DNA from: Bradyrhizobium zhanjiangense
GTDB lineage: Bacteria > Pseudomonadota > Alphaproteobacteria > Rhizobiales > Xanthobacteraceae
DNA length: 64,000 bases
NCBI RefSeq assembly: GCF_004114935.1
Contig: NZ_CP022221.1
Location: forward strand, 4,237,001-4,301,000
Direction of reading: 5' to 3'
Shown here: in pieces, positions 1 to 8,741 of the stretch
Position numbering within the stretch: the stretch's first letter is position 1
Layout of the letters: each line of letters starts with the position of its first letter
Notes under the pieces: model-generated
What the model saw: the letters and a program-made list of their open reading frames with translations, nothing else
Told to the model about the DNA's origin: nothing
The model's database searches: none
Translations under genes and position numbers: made by a program

Positions 1-1
1 C

Positions 2-3000
2 GGCAAGGGCCCCGGCGTCGACCGCTGCGGTGACGTGTTCCGCCACGGCAATGCTGCCGGCTCGGCCAAGAACGGCGGCGTCTTGTGTCTTGCCGGCGAC
101 GACCACGGCGCAAAATCCTCCACCGTCCCGCATCAGTCCGACCACGCCTTCATCTCGGCGCTGATGCCGTATCTCTATCCCTCGAGCATTCACGAGATGA
201 TCGAGATGGGTCTGCTCGGCATCGCGATGTCGCGCTACTCGGGTTGCTGGGTCGGCATGAAGGTGATCACGGAGACGGTGGAAACCACCGCCGAGATCGA
301 CCTCACCGACGAGATGAAGCCTTTCATCATCCCCTCCGATTTCGAGCTGCCGCCCGGCGGCCTCAATCTGCGCTGGCCCGACGACCGTTTCGAGCAGGAT
401 CGCCGCCTGCAGGACTACAAGGGCTTTGCCGCGATTGCCTTTGCGCGCGCCAACAGGGTCAACCGCGTCACCATGGATTCGCCGAACGCCCGCTTCGGCA
501 TCATGGCATCGGGCAAGAGCTATGAGGACGTACGGCAGGCGCTGCGCGAGCTCGGCATTACCGAGGAGGTCGCCGCCAAGATCGGCCTGCGCCTCTACAA
601 GATCGGCATGCCCTGGCCGCTGGAGCCGGAAGGCGTACGGCAGTTCGCCATCGGGCTCGAAGAGATCTTCATCGTCGAGGAACGCCGCGAGATCGTCGAG
701 AACCAGGTCAAGCAGGAGCTGTTCAACTGGCGCGACGACGTCCGTCCGCGCATCGTCGGCAAGATGGACGAGCACGACAAGCGCTTTTTGACCTTCGCCG
801 CCGAGCTCAGCGTCGCCTCGCTTGCGACCTCGCTGACCGAGCGGCTGCTTCGACTTAATCTCAACCCTGAAATTGCGGAGATGCTCCGCGTCAAGGCCGA
901 CTGGTTCAACGGCCGCCAAGCCACGCAGATGCAGGCGGTCGCGCCTGTCTCCCGCACCCCCTATTTCTGCTCCGGCTGTCCCCACAACACCTCGACGAAA
1001 GTCCCCGAAGGCAGCCGCGCGCTTGCCGGCATTGGCTGCCACTTCATGGCGCTGTGGATGGACCGCTCGACCGAGACCTTCACGCATATGGGCGGCGAGG
1101 GCGTGCCGTGGGTCGGCATCGCGCCGTTCACCAACGAGAACCACATCTTCGCGAATCTCGGTGACGGCACCTATTTCCATTCGGGCATTCTCGCCATCCG
1201 CCAGGCGATCGCCTCCAAGGCCAACATCACCTACAAGATCCTCTACAACGACGCCGTTGCCATGACCGGCGGTCAGCGCCATGATGGCGATCTCTCGCCG
1301 CAGCAGATCACCCAGCAGCTCTACGCCGAAGGCATCCGCGAGCTCTATCTGGTCTCGGAAAACCCCGACGCTTACCCGGCCGACACCATCGCGCCCGGCG
1401 TGAAGAAGTATCACCGCGACGAGCTCGACAACGTCATGAAGATGTGCCGCGAATACAAGGGCACGTCTGCGATCGTGTTTGTGCAGACCTGCGCGGCCGA
1501 GAAGCGTCGCCGCCGCAAGCGCGGCCTGATGGAAGATCCGGCGCGCCGGGTCATGATCAACCCGGCGGTCTGCGAAGGCTGCGGCGACTGCTCTGTGCAG
1601 TCGAACTGCATCTCGGTCGAGCCGCTGGAGACCGAGTTCGGACGCAAGCGCGCCATCAACCAGTCGTCCTGCAACAAGGACTATTCCTGCCTGAAGGGCT
1701 TCTGCCCGTCCTTCGTCACGATAGACGGCGGTGCGCCGCGCCACCGCGCGCCGGCGGAGCTCAGCGAGATCGGCGAGCTGCCGGAACCGGCCTCGCGACC
1801 GACGCTGGAAAAGCCCTACAACATCGCGGTCGGCGGTGTCGGCGGCACCGGTGTACTCACCATCGGCGCGCTGCTCGGCATGGCCGCTCATATCGAGGGC
1901 AAGGCCTCGATGATCCTCGACATGTCGGGCCTGGCGCAGAAGGGCGGGGCGGTGCTCAGCCATGTGCGGCTATCAGATCATCCGGCCGAGGTGACCTGCT
2001 CGCGCATCGTCACCGGCACGGCCGATCTCGTACTCGCAGCCGACGAGGTGGTCGCGGTTGCCAAGGATACGATCTCACTCTGTGACTCCAGCCGCACGCA
2101 CGGCATCATCAACAGCCACGTCATCCCCACCGCCGACTTCATCCTCAACCGCGATTTCAACTTCCAGACCCGCAAGTTGAACGCGGTGCTGGAGACGGCG
2201 CTGCACAAGGACTCCGTATTCTTCGATTTCACCAGACCGGCCGAGCAGCTGCTCGGCGATGCCATCGCCACCAACATGATGATGATGGGCTACGCCTATC
2301 AGAAGGGGCTGTTCCCGCTGTCGGCGGAGTCGATCGAGCAAGCCATCGAAGTCAACGGCGTCTCGATCAAGATGAACAAGGAGGCCTTCCGCCTCGGACG
2401 CCTTGCGGTCGCCGACCCCAAGCGCCTTGCCGACATGCTGAAGGGGACGAACGAGGTCGTCGCGCCCAAGACCCTGGAGGCGATGACGCTGGACGAGGTC
2501 ATCGAGCACCGCGCCAAACATCTCACCGCCTACCAGAACAATCGTCTCGCCAAGCGTTATCGCAAGCTGGTCGACCAGGTTCGCGATGCCGCCAAGCAGG
2601 GCGGCTATGGCGATGCACTGCCGCGCGCGGTCGCGGTGAACTACGCCAAGCTCCTGGCCTACAAGGACGAATACGAAGTCGCACGCCTCTACAGCAATGG
2701 CGCCTTCGAGCAGCAGCTCCGCGACCAGTTCGAGGGCGACTTCAAGTTCACCTTCAATCTGGCACCGCCGATCCTCAGCAGCGGCGTCGACGCGCTGGGC
2801 CGTCCGAAGAAGCGCGCCTTCGGCCCGTGGATGCTGAACGTCTTCCGCGTGCTGGCAAAATTCAAATTCCTGCGCGGCACCCCGTTCGACATCTTCGGCC
2901 GCAGCGCCGACCGCAAGCTCGAGCGCGATTTGATCGCCGGCTATGAAAAGGACGTCGCCACCGTGCTCGGCCTGTTGTCGCCGGTCACGATCGACACCGC

Positions 3001-3148
3001 CGTCGAACTGCTCTCACTGCCCGACCGTATCCGCGGCTATGGCCCGGTGAAGGAGAAGGCGGTGAACGACGCCAAGGCCCGCTATGCCCAGCTCGCCGCG
3101 GACCTCGCCAACCCACCGCCGGCGCCACGGCAGATCGCAGCCGAGTAG
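2..3148 (+). CDS. Indolepyruvate ferredoxin oxidoreductase, fused alpha/beta type (5' end outside window)
   Basis: This enzyme oxidatively decarboxylates indolepyruvate and other aryl-pyruvates to aryl-acyl-CoA, using TPP and ferredoxin, in the cytoplasm. The frame is open from base 2 and begins with GKGPGVDR, an internal family motif, so the true start lies upstream. The visible order is the end of the IorA pyrimidine-binding part, then the TPP-binding part (CSGCPHNTS, GIGCHFMALW, GDGTYFHSG). A cysteine-rich ferredoxin-like segment follows (VCEGCGDCSVQSNC and SSCNKDYSCLKGFC), and last comes an IorB-like gamma domain (GGVGGTGVLTIGALLG). Fused proteins of about 1,150 residues are usual in alphaproteobacteria, so roughly 100 N-terminal residues are missing here. 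It may feed aryl- or acyl-CoA into the CoA-ester genes downstream, but about 940 bases of repeat DNA separate them, so co-transcription is unlikely. Confidence 0.93.
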   Translation, partial: GKGPGVDRCGDVFRHGNAAGSAKNGGVLCLAGDDHGAKSSTVPHQSDHAFISALMPYLYPSSIHEMIEMGLLGIAMSRYSGCWVGMKVITETVETTAEIDLTDEMKPFIIPSDFELPPGGLNLRWPDDRFEQDRRLQDYKGFAAIAFARANRVNRVTMDSPNARFGIMASGKSYEDVRQALRELGITEEVAAKIGLRLYKIGMPWPLEPEGVRQFAIGLEEIFIVEERREIVENQVKQELFNWRDDVRPRIVGKMDEHDKRFLTFAAELSVASLATSLTERLLRLNLNPEIAEMLRVKADWFNGRQATQMQAVAPVSRTPYFCSGCPHNTSTKVPEGSRALAGIGCHFMALWMDRSTETFTHMGGEGVPWVGIAPFTNENHIFANLGDGTYFHSGILAIRQAIASKANITYKILYNDAVAMTGGQRHDGDLSPQQITQQLYAEGIRELYLVSENPDAYPADTIAPGVKKYHRDELDNVMKMCREYKGTSAIVFVQTCAAEKRRRRKRGLMEDPARRVMINPAVCEGCGDCSVQSNCISVEPLETEFGRKRAINQSSCNKDYSCLKGFCPSFVTIDGGAPRHRAPAELSEIGELPEPASRPTLEKPYNIAVGGVGGTGVLTIGALLGMAAHIEGKASMILDMSGLAQKGGAVLSHVRLSDHPAEVTCSRIVTGTADLVLAADEVVAVAKDTISLCDSSRTHGIINSHVIPTADFILNRDFNFQTRKLNAVLETALHKDSVFFDFTRPAEQLLGDAIATNMMMMGYAYQKGLFPLSAESIEQAIEVNGVSIKMNKEAFRLGRLAVADPKRLADMLKGTNEVVAPKTLEAMTLDEVIEHRAKHLTAYQNNRLAKRYRKLVDQVRDAAKQGGYGDALPRAVAVNYAKLLAYKDEYEVARLYSNGAFEQQLRDQFEGDFKFTFNLAPPILSSGVDALGRPKKRAFGPWMLNVFRVLAKFKFLRGTPFDIFGRSADRKLERDLIAGYEKDVATVLGLLSPVTIDTAVELLSLPDRIRGYGPVKEKAVNDAKARYAQLAADLANPPPAPRQIAAE

Positions 3149-3156
3149 GCAGTCCT

Positions 3157-3247
3157 GTAGGGTGGGCAAAGCGAAGCGTGCCCACGTCTTCAGGATTGAT
3201 TTCGGCGAGATGGTGGGCACGGCGCGTTGCGCCTTTGCCCACCCTAC
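3157..3247. repeat. Intergenic palindromic repeat (TAGGGTGGGC family)
   Basis: Two arms, about 3157-3185 and 3212-3247, are imperfect inverted copies: gtagggtgggcaaagcg on the left and cgcctttgcccaccctac on the right. They can form a long hairpin directly after the oxidoreductase stop codon. I recall such elements as common between genes in Bradyrhizobium. It may also act as a transcription stop or mRNA stabiliser, but it has no T-tract. Confidence 0.7.
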
Positions 3248-3256
3248 GGCACCACC

Positions 3257-3922
3257 CCTTGCGTTGCCCGTCGCGCAAAACACTCATGCCATGGGTCAAT
3301 CCGCTAGCGGAAAAATATTCCACTTTACCGAAATTCGGAATTATCGTAGCTATCGCTCACCTCATCCCAGTCAGAGGGGCGTATCGCGATCGTCACGAAA
3401 CGCGGGGTGAGCGGCGGTGGACGCGGGCTGCGTCGCACGGGGGATTGTCTCGCGTGCACGACGGGCGCGGTCTCGCGTACGGCAAAATCGTGTGGTCCTG
3501 GCGCCCGGGGTCTGTGCGTCAAGTCTTGCGATCACTCGCAAGGCGACGGGGGCAATAGTGCATCGCTCCCCGGGGAGAGCGCGACATAAGCCGTAAAGCC
3601 ACTGCGCAGGGAAGGCCGGATGTTTGGCTTCACCTGTATGCCGCTGTGCATCTGTTCTTCGCGCATTTCGCGCACAGCGGACCGTGGGTGCCCAGCCGGC
3701 ACCCGGTCTTCCCTGCGCCCTCTGTTTGGAGGGGGAGCAAGACGGGAGCAAAACTCGGGCGAACCCGCCGCGAGGATGCGGGCGTGTGTCTGCGATTTAG
3801 TTGTGAATGGAAAGAGCGACGTCGCTATCCGCGAACTCCGTCATTGCGAGCGCAGCGAAGCAATCCAGAATCCTCCACGGAGGGACTCTGGATTGCTTCG
3901 TCGCAAGGGCTCCTCGCAATGA
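3257..3922 (+). repeat. Composite dispersed repeat, copy 1 (inverted partner at 29211-29944)
   Basis: This 0.67 kb non-coding stretch matches the reverse complement of 29211-29944 along its whole length, with small indels. Shared blocks include ttgcgttgcc, ccatgggtcaa, tttaccgaaattcgga, ggggcgtatcgcgatcgtca, aatcgtgtggtcctggcgcc, gacgggggcaatagtgcatc, ctccccggggagagcgcgac and ggtcttccctgcgccctct. Both copies end in the same cattgcgag palindrome (3841-3922 here). Short ORFs inside show no coding pattern and differ between the copies. I recall similar sequence scattered through Bradyrhizobium and Rhodopseudomonas genomes, where it is often mis-annotated as hypothetical proteins. No transposase is present. 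The remaining bases 3923-4090 hold only the leader of the thiolase gene. Confidence 0.8.
3841..3922. repeat. CATTGCGAG palindromic repeat, copy 1
   Basis: The arms tcattgcgagcgcagcgaag and cttcgtcgcaa...ctcgcaatga are inverted around a short variable loop, with the inner arms caatccaga/tctggattg. Other copies lie at 29211-29296, 56492-56567 and 62602-62715. All four are intergenic. This copy forms the right-hand end of the composite repeat. Confidence 0.85.
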
Positions 3923-4090
3923 CGACGCGGCAGGCAGGTTAGCTTCCTATCCGCGGCCGGGATTTCGGCTGGACTCCAGTTGCGCCCACCCGCTGCCCTC
4001 TCGCCCGACGGAATATTTCCGCGCTTGCCAATCAGGCCGGTGCGGTTCAGAAAAAAGAGCCAAGAAGAAACGCGATCGGAGACCTGAAGT

Positions 4091-5248
4091 TTGACCATCA
4101 AGGGCAAGGCCTACATTGCCGGGATTTTTGAACACCCGACCCGGCATGCGCCGGACAAATCCACCGCCCAGCTCCATGCCGAGGTCGCCAAGGGCGCGAT
4201 CGAGGATGCCGGGATCAGCAAGGACGATGTCGACGGTTATTTCTGCGCGGGCGATGCGCCCGGCGGCGCCTGGCCGATGGTCGATTATCTCGGCCTGAAC
4301 ACCAAAAAACTCCGCCACGTCGATTCCACCGAGACCGGCGGCTGCTCGTACATCATCCATCTCGGCCATGCCGCCGAGGCGATCGCCGCGGGCAAGTGCT
4401 CGATCGCGCTCGTTACGCTCGCCGGCAAGCCGCGCACCGGCGTGATGCCGCCGCGCGCGGCCGGTGCCGAGGTCGATTTCGAGTCCGCGTACGGCGCGAC
4501 CACGCACAATGCCTATGGCATGTGTGCCATGCGCCATATGCACGACTATGGCACGACCAGCGAGCAGCTCGCCTGGATCAAGGTCGCGGCCTCCCATCAC
4601 GCGCAGTACAATCCGCATGCGATGCTCAAGGACGTCGTCACCGTCGAGGACGTGCTGAACTCGCCGATGATCTCCGATCCCCTGCATCGCATGGATTGCT
4701 GCGTCGTCTCCGACGGCGGCGGCGCGCTGATCGTGACCACGTCGGAGATCGCGAAGAGCCTGAAGAAGCCGCTGGTCAGGTTGATCGGTCATGGCGAAGC
4801 CATGAAGGGCCCGCGCGGCGGCAAGGATCTCGATCTCACTTATTCCGCGGGCGTCTGGTCCGGCCCGCGTGCGTTCGAGGAAGCCGGGATCACGCCGAAG
4901 GACATCAAATACGCCTCGATCTATGACAGCTTCACCATCACGGTGCTGATGCAGCTCGAGGATCTCGGCTTCTGCAAGAAGGGCGAGGGCGGCAAGTTCG
5001 TTGCCGACGGCAATCTGATCTCGGGTGTTGGCAAGCTGCCGTTCAACACCGACGGCGGCGGCCTCTGCAGCAACCATCCGGTCAACCGCGGCGGCATGAC
5101 CAAGATCATCGAGGCTGTCAGGCAGTTGCGCGGCGAGGCGCATCCGAAGGTGCAGGTCAAGAATTGCGATCTCGCCATCGCCCACGGCACCGGCGGGCTC
5201 TTGGGCGTCCGCCACGCCGCCTCGACCGCCATTCTGGAGCGCGTGTGA
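4091..5248 (+). CDS. Thiolase family protein (SCP-x / lipid-transfer-protein type)
   Basis: This 385-residue thiolase-fold enzyme is probably a beta-ketoacyl-CoA thiolase or retro-aldolase acting on acyl-CoA esters in the cytoplasm. Cys85 in TETGGCSYIIHLGHAAEAI sits where the family nucleophile lies. A C-terminal CSNHPVNRGG and AHGTGG supply the usual histidine and glycine loop. It starts at TTG 4091, supported by GGAGA at 4078-4082. Its stop codon overlaps the start of the next gene (TGATG), and that gene encodes a DUF35 zinc-ribbon/OB-fold protein. Ltp2-type steroid side-chain aldolases need exactly such a DUF35 partner, so aldolase activity is a real alternative to thiolysis. A MaoC hydratase and an MFE-2-like dehydrogenase lie downstream. 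The substrate is not known. Confidence 0.88.
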   Translation: MTIKGKAYIAGIFEHPTRHAPDKSTAQLHAEVAKGAIEDAGISKDDVDGYFCAGDAPGGAWPMVDYLGLNTKKLRHVDSTETGGCSYIIHLGHAAEAIAAGKCSIALVTLAGKPRTGVMPPRAAGAEVDFESAYGATTHNAYGMCAMRHMHDYGTTSEQLAWIKVAASHHAQYNPHAMLKDVVTVEDVLNSPMISDPLHRMDCCVVSDGGGALIVTTSEIAKSLKKPLVRLIGHGEAMKGPRGGKDLDLTYSAGVWSGPRAFEEAGITPKDIKYASIYDSFTITVLMQLEDLGFCKKGEGGKFVADGNLISGVGKLPFNTDGGGLCSNHPVNRGGMTKIIEAVRQLRGEAHPKVQVKNCDLAIAHGTGGLLGVRHAASTAILERV

Positions 5249-5637
5249 TGAGCGAAGTGAAAAAGTATCCGGCCCCGGTGACGAACCCCGAGACCGCTGC
5301 GTTCTGGGATGCGGCGAAAGAGGGCAAGTTCATGATCAAGCGCTGCACCGCCTGCGGCGAAGCGCATTACTTCCCGCGCTCGATCTGCCCGTTCTGCTAC
5401 TCCGACAAGACGGTGTGGGAGCAGGCGTCCGGTGAGGGCACGATCTACACCTACAGCCTGATGCGGAAGTCGCCGACCGGGCCTTATGCCATCGGCTACG
5501 TCACGCTGAAGGAGGGGCCATCGGTGCAGACCAATTTCGTCGACTGCGACCTCGAGAAGCTCAGAATCGGCCAGAAGGTTAAGGTGGTGTTCAAGCCGAC
5601 CGACGGCGCACCGCTGCCGTTTTTTACGCCGGCTTGA
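5248..5637 (+). CDS. Zn-ribbon / OB-fold protein (DUF35 family)
   Basis: This 129-residue protein has a rubredoxin-like zinc ribbon (Cys33, Cys36, Cys47 and Cys50 in CTACGE...SICPFC) followed by an OB-fold domain. Proteins of this family bind acyl-CoA and form stable complexes with SCP-x-like thiolases or aldolases. Here the ATG overlaps the thiolase stop codon, so translation is probably coupled and a 1:1 complex is likely (inference). It is too short to contain an additional MaoC domain of the kind seen in ChsH2. Confidence 0.87.
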   Translation: MSEVKKYPAPVTNPETAAFWDAAKEGKFMIKRCTACGEAHYFPRSICPFCYSDKTVWEQASGEGTIYTYSLMRKSPTGPYAIGYVTLKEGPSVQTNFVDCDLEKLRIGQKVKVVFKPTDGAPLPFFTPA

Positions 5638-5647
5638 TTACTTTCTT

Positions 5648-5792
5648 CCTTCTCCCCTTGTGGGAGAAGGTGGCGCGAAGCGCCGGATGAGGGGTCTGTC
5701 TCCGCGGAGAGAGATTTCAACGCGGAAGCAACCCCTCACCCAAATGCGTATGTGGCCGGCACCTCGTGGCCCTCTCCCACAAGGGGAGAGGG
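5648..5792. repeat. Palindromic repeat element (CTCTCCC...GGGAGAGG family), copy 1
   Basis: The element is bounded by ccttctccccttgtgggagaagg on the left and ccctctcccacaaggggagaggg on the right. Internal ggatgaggggt and acccctcacc are also inverted, so the whole 145 bases can fold into one long hairpin. A second member lies at 6718-6847. The two sit in successive gaps of the CoA-ester cluster, interrupting what would otherwise be a tight operon. Confidence 0.8.
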
Positions 5793-5836
5793 CACATTGA
5801 TAAGCGCCGGTGAAATTCCGGAGGAAGACAAACAAC

Positions 5837-6697
5837 ATGTCCGCCAGATACGAAGAGCTCAAGGCCCTCAAGAACATCGGCCAGAAATATGCCTACACCG
5901 ACCGCGAGGTCATGCTCTATGCCTACGGCATCGGCCTCGGCGCCGATCCCATGGACGAGAAGGAGCTCGCCTTCGTCAACGAGGGCACGCTGACGCCGCG
6001 GCCGCTCAAGGTGGTGCCGACGTTTGCTTCCGTCGCCGCCTGGGGTTCGGGACCGGGCGAAATGAACCTCAACCGCGTCATGGTGGTAGACGGCGAGCGC
6101 GACATCACCTTCCACCAGCCGCTGCCGGTCGCCGCGCGCATCACCGCCGATTCCTCCGTGCTCGAGGTCTACGACAAGGGCAAGGACAAGGGCGTGGTGA
6201 TCAGTCACCAGACCGTGCTGAAGAACGAGAATGGCGAGAAGCTGGCTACTCTGGTGGCCTCGCGCTTCGCCCGCGGCGATGGCGGCTTTGGCGGGCCAAA
6301 CCTGACCCAGCCCGATCCGCACAAGATCCCGTCGCGTTCGCCGGACAAGACCATCGACATCGTCACGCGCCCTGACCAGGCGCTGGTCTATCGCCTCTGC
6401 GGCGACCGCAACCCGCTGCACTCCGATCCCGAGTTCGCCAAGAAGGCCGGCTTCCCGCGCCCGATCCTGCACGGCATGTGCACCTACGGCATCACCTGCC
6501 GCGGCGTGCTGCAGACCTATGCCGATTACGACGCTTCCGCCTTCCGCCAGCACGTCGCGCGGTTCTCTTCGCCAGTCTATCCCGGCGAGACCGTGACCAT
6601 GGACCTCTGGAAGGACGGCAACACGATCTCGTTCGAAGCCAAGGTGAAGTCGCGCGGCGTCACCGTGATCAAGAACGGCAAGACGGTGCTGGGTTAG
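5837..6697 (+). CDS. MaoC-like enoyl-CoA hydratase, double-hotdog (hydratase-2 type)
   Basis: This 286-residue protein has the length of the two-hotdog hydratase-2 domain of peroxisomal MFE-2. It carries the full signature YRLCGDRNPLH at residues 185-195, with catalytic Asp190 and His195, followed by GFPRPILHG. Expected activity is R-specific hydration of trans-2-enoyl-CoA. The start at ATG 5837 is chosen because GGAGGAAG ends a few bases upstream at 5819-5826; an earlier GTG at 5810 would lie upstream of this site. It lies between the thiolase/DUF35 pair and the SDR, consistent with successive steps of D-specific beta-oxidation. The double-hotdog length separates it from short PhaJ-type hydratases. 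Confidence 0.9.
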   Translation: MSARYEELKALKNIGQKYAYTDREVMLYAYGIGLGADPMDEKELAFVNEGTLTPRPLKVVPTFASVAAWGSGPGEMNLNRVMVVDGERDITFHQPLPVAARITADSSVLEVYDKGKDKGVVISHQTVLKNENGEKLATLVASRFARGDGGFGGPNLTQPDPHKIPSRSPDKTIDIVTRPDQALVYRLCGDRNPLHSDPEFAKKAGFPRPILHGMCTYGITCRGVLQTYADYDASAFRQHVARFSSPVYPGETVTMDLWKDGNTISFEAKVKSRGVTVIKNGKTVLG

Positions 6698-6717
6698 GCG
6701 GGCACCGGCGGTTCACT

Positions 6718-6847
6718 CCCTCGCCCCGCTCTAGCGGGGAGAGGGTGGGGTGAGGGGCTCTCACCACGAGCCGTGACGGTCTTGAGACCTGTACCCCCTC
6801 ACCCGATCGCTACGCGATCGACCTCTCCCCGCAAGCGGGGCGAGGTG
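6718..6847. repeat. Palindromic repeat element (CTCTCCC...GGGAGAGG family), copy 2
   Basis: Left part ccctcgccccgctctagcgg with ggggtgaggggct is inverted relative to ccccctcacccgatcg...ctctccccgcaagcggggcgag. It has the same architecture as the repeat at 5648-5792, but the central loop sequence is different. It fills the gap between the hydratase and the SDR genes. Confidence 0.78.
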
Positions 6848-6876
6848 GAAGAAAAAGCAAACAGGGAGAAGCCACC

Positions 6877-7755
6877 ATGGGACTACTCGACGGCAAGGTT
6901 GCGCTGATCACCGGCGCGGGCGGGGGGCTCGGTGAGGCCTATGCAAAGCTGTTCGCGCGGGAAGGGGCGTCCGTCGTCGTCAACGACCTCGGCGGCCCCC
7001 GCGACGGCTCCGGCGCTGACAAGTCCATGGCGCAGCTTGTGGTCGATGCGATCAAGGCGGAGGGCGGCAAGGCGGTCGCCAACGGCGCCGACATCTCCAC
7101 CATGGAGGGCGGTCAGTCGGTGTTCGACGACGCCATCAAGCACTTTGGCCGCGCCGACATCCTCGTCAACAACGCCGGCATCCTGCGCGACCAGACCTTT
7201 CACAAGGCGTCTGAAGCCGACTGGGACAAGGTCATCAAGGTGCATCTGAAGGGCACTTTCTGTTGCACTATGCCGGTGTTTCGCTGGATGCGGGAAAACG
7301 GCGGCGGGGTCATCGTCAACACCTCCTCGACCTCGGGCCTGATCGGCAATTTCGGCCAGACCAATTACGGCGCGGCCAAGGGTGGCATCTGGGGCCTGTC
7401 CAACGTGCTGGCGATCGAAGGGCGGAAGTACAACATCCGGATCTGGACGCTGGCCCCGGGCGCGCTGACCCGCATGACCGCAGACCTGCCCCGCTATAAG
7501 GAGAACCCCTCGGCGGCGCTGGGGCCGGACGGCATCGCACCGGCCGTGCTATACATGGTCAGCGATTTGTCGGGCGACCAGACCGGCAAGGTGCTGGGCG
7601 TGTCCGGGCCCCGCGGCGTGCGCGAAATGCGGATGATGGAAATGGAAGGCTGGAAACCGCCGCACACGGGCTGGAAGGCCCAGGACATCGTCGATCACGC
7701 CAAGGAGATCTTCTTCTCCGAGGAGCAGATCAAGATGGGGGCGCGGCGGTTTTAG
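6877..7755 (+). CDS. SDR family oxidoreductase, MFE-2 (HSD17B4) dehydrogenase-like
   Basis: This 292-residue short-chain dehydrogenase probably oxidises 3R-hydroxyacyl-CoA with NAD. The nucleotide-binding motif TGAGGGLG is at residues 12-19, NNAG at 98-101, Ser151, and the active-site Tyr164 and Lys168 in YGAAK. The N-terminal sequence VVVNDLGGPRDGSG is characteristic of the dehydrogenase half of peroxisomal multifunctional enzyme 2. It has a good ribosome site (cagggagaag). A MaoC hydratase of hydratase-2 type sits directly upstream, so the two together match the separate halves of MFE-2. Substrate specificity is not deducible. Confidence 0.9.
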   Translation: MGLLDGKVALITGAGGGLGEAYAKLFAREGASVVVNDLGGPRDGSGADKSMAQLVVDAIKAEGGKAVANGADISTMEGGQSVFDDAIKHFGRADILVNNAGILRDQTFHKASEADWDKVIKVHLKGTFCCTMPVFRWMRENGGGVIVNTSSTSGLIGNFGQTNYGAAKGGIWGLSNVLAIEGRKYNIRIWTLAPGALTRMTADLPRYKENPSAALGPDGIAPAVLYMVSDLSGDQTGKVLGVSGPRGVREMRMMEMEGWKPPHTGWKAQDIVDHAKEIFFSEEQIKMGARRF

Positions 7756-7783
7756 CCATCGACAGAGAGAAACAAGGAAGACG

Positions 7784-8737
7784 ATGAAACTCACCGCCGA
7801 CGCCAAGGGCACCTTCGCAATCGCGCCGACGCCGTTCCACGACGACGGCCGGATCGACGAGCGCTCGATCGACCGCCTGAGCGATTTTTACGAGGAGGTC
7901 GGCTGCGACGGCGTCACGGTGCTGGGAATCCTCGGCGAGGCGCCGAAGCTCGATGCCGCCGAGGCCGAGCAGGTGGCGGTGCGCTTCGTCAAGCGCGCCA
8001 AGAAGATGCAGGTAATCGTCGGCGTCTCCGCGCCGGGTTTTGCCACCATGCGCTCGCTGGCGAAGGCCTCGATGGATGCGGGCGCGGCCGGCGTCATGAT
8101 CGCGCCGCCGCCCTCGCTCCGCACCGACGACCAGATCGTCGGCTATTTCAAGCAGGCCGCCGAGGCGATCGGCCCGGATGTGCCCTGGGTGCTCCAGGAC
8201 TATCCGCTGACCCTCTCGGTGGTGTTCACCCCCGCCGTGATCCGCAAGATCGTCACGGACAATGCGAATTGCGTGATGCTCAAGCACGAGGACTGGCCGG
8301 GGTTGGAAAAGATCTCGACCCTGCGCAATTTCCAGAAGGACGGCTCGCTCCGTCCGCTCTCGATCCTCTGCGGCAATGGCGGGCTCTTTTTGGATTTCGA
8401 GATGGAGCGCGGCGCCGACGGTGCCATGACCGGCTATGCCTTCCCGGAACTCTTGATCGACGTCGTGCGCCTCTCCAAGGAGGGCAAGCGCGACGCCGCG
8501 CATGATCTGTTCGACGCGCATCTGCCGCTGATCCGCTACGAGCAGCAGCCGGGCGCCGGCCTTGCCGTGCGCAAATATGTGCTGCAGAAGCGTGGCATCA
8601 TCGCCTCCAGCGCGCAGCGCAAGCCCGGCGCGACCATCACCCCGACGGCGAAGGCGGAGGTCGATTATCTCCTCTCGCGCGTCGCCCGCGTCGACAAGCG
8701 CGCCAATCTCGGCCCGCAATCCAGCGCCGCAGGTTAG
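7784..8737 (+). CDS. Dihydrodipicolinate synthase family protein (DapA-like aldolase)
   Basis: This 317-residue class I aldolase of the DHDPS/NAL superfamily is a cytoplasmic TIM barrel. The Schiff-base lysine is Lys167 in CVMLKHED, the catalytic tyrosine Tyr140 in LQDYPLT, and the substrate-carboxylate loop is GILGEAP near residue 48. These proteins act on pyruvate or other 2-oxo acids; the C-terminal extension past residue 290 is not typical of true DapA, so a catabolic aldolase or hydratase role is more likely. Good ribosome site aaggaag. It follows the SDR by 28 bases and precedes the Nudix gene by 4, so all three are probably co-transcribed. Confidence 0.85.
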   Translation: MKLTADAKGTFAIAPTPFHDDGRIDERSIDRLSDFYEEVGCDGVTVLGILGEAPKLDAAEAEQVAVRFVKRAKKMQVIVGVSAPGFATMRSLAKASMDAGAAGVMIAPPPSLRTDDQIVGYFKQAAEAIGPDVPWVLQDYPLTLSVVFTPAVIRKIVTDNANCVMLKHEDWPGLEKISTLRNFQKDGSLRPLSILCGNGGLFLDFEMERGADGAMTGYAFPELLIDVVRLSKEGKRDAAHDLFDAHLPLIRYEQQPGAGLAVRKYVLQKRGIIASSAQRKPGATITPTAKAEVDYLLSRVARVDKRANLGPQSSAAG

Positions 8738-8741
8738 TCGC

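Noticed and set aside
5837..7755. Polyhydroxyalkanoate synthesis role for the hydratase and SDR
   Set aside because: The hydratase is the double-hotdog type, not short PhaJ, and no phaC, phaB or phasin gene is nearby.
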